In this document: piece after piece, positions 20,540 through 20,994 of the stretch
How positions within the stretch are numbered: position 1 is the first letter of the stretch
How the letters are laid out: each line of letters opens with the position of its first letter
Assembly: GCA_000708835.1 (NCBI GenBank)
Contig: DF237914.1
Coordinates: 1 to 20,994, forward strand
Direction of reading: 5' to 3'
Length of the DNA stretch: 20,994 bases
Origin: Klebsormidium nitens
Taxonomy: Eukaryota; Streptophyta; Klebsormidiophyceae; Klebsormidiales; Klebsormidiaceae
Position numbers and translations under genes: made by a program
The notes under the pieces: model-generated
What the model was told of the DNA's origin: nothing
Databases searched by the model: none
The model's input: the letters and a program-made list of their open reading frames with translations, nothing else

Positions 20540-20994
20540 TCACATACAATGTGTTTGGATGTTTGTCCATTTATTATATGTCTTTGAAACATCAACTTCA
20601 AATTGAGTTGATGTAAACGTCACTGGGCTCTCTTTGCCCTTTCCGATCTTCTTGGACTCCCCCACAATTTCGCGCATCGTTTCCACAATCGGCCCACTTT
20701 GGCCTTTCTTTGAAATCGTGCGCGCGACGCGGCCGCGGTCCGTCGCGGGCGCGTGCGCGTCCCCCTCGCGCGTCATTTCAAACTCCGCCCCTTTTGGGAG
20801 CTTTTGTGAACTGGTGCGCGGCACCTCATCCGCCCCCATAAAAGTTCCCCACTCCTGTTCGACGCCCCTATTCTCGTCGTCCGATTCGTCTAGTTCGACC
20901 TCCACGACCTTCACCGTCTTTTTCACCACGCTTTCCGCTCTTACCGGCCTCTTTGCCGTGGCGCACACCCGGTTCTCCTTGACCGGACCCCTCG
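20540..20994 (-). CDS. Partial open frame, unrecognised, running off the window edge
   Basis: The frame is open from the window edge on the minus strand to a stop at 20542-20540, about 150 codons, without needing an ATG. The upstream two thirds (about 20640-20994) are sharply G/C-richer than the flank. They encode a charged, probably disordered segment: basic KRPVRAESVVKKTVK, acidic VEVELDESDDENRGVEQEW, then SGPIVETMREIVGESKKIGK. The last 33 or so codons are A/T-rich and may be read-through past the true exon end. Charged linkers like this occur in retrotransposon gag regions and in nuclear proteins, and nothing seen decides between them. Confidence 0.4.
   Translation of the reverse strand, partial: RGPVKENRVCATAKRPVRAESVVKKTVKVVEVELDESDDENRGVEQEWGTFMGADEVPRTSSQKLPKGAEFEMTREGDAHAPATDRGRVARTISKKGQSGPIVETMREIVGESKKIGKGKESPVTFTSTQFEVDVSKTYNKWTNIQTHCM

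Overview
This is a nuclear-genome window from a eukaryote of the green lineage. The central gene is a 17-exon homologue of the plant ARM-repeat/HECT ubiquitin ligases UPL3/UPL4 (KAKTUS). It has short GT-AG introns of about 130-205 bases and very G/C-rich third codon positions. G/C-rich exons in A/T-richer, repeat-littered flanks, a TGTAA motif just past the stop and transposon-like fragments suggest a green alga, possibly streptophyte. That placement is inference; the window holds no direct taxonomic marker.

Layout. 1-1483: probable decayed transposable-element coding pieces around a 124-base-period tandem duplication. 1484-4339: mostly non-coding, with a palindromic CCTATAC-type repeat cluster (2163-2330), a dispersed repeat copy (2341-2400) and a TGTCAT microsatellite (2462-2585). 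4521-5600, minus strand: a two-exon gene for a small membrane protein of unknown function. 5601-6687: shared upstream region of two divergent genes, with a cluster of GGTACC/CGTACC palindromes. 6688-15020, plus strand: the complete UPL3/4-type E3 ligase gene, 1962 codons plus stop after splicing, ending in an intact HECT domain. 15021-17224: no convincing gene; a second copy of the dispersed repeat lies at 16380-16436. 17225-18813, minus strand: relics of at least one broken gene, including an HNH-endonuclease-like frame interrupted by an in-frame TGA inside its nuclease motif. 18814-20539: A/T-rich, nothing supported. 20540-20994, minus strand: a G/C-rich open frame running off the window.

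Only two genes look intact: the E3 ligase and the small membrane protein. They are transcribed divergently, their predicted start codons 1087 bases apart, and could share regulatory DNA. Nothing else links them functionally. No tRNA, rRNA, CRISPR or prokaryotic operon structure was seen. All splice sites were placed by eye from reading frame, GT/AG consensus and protein-family conservation, without transcript evidence.
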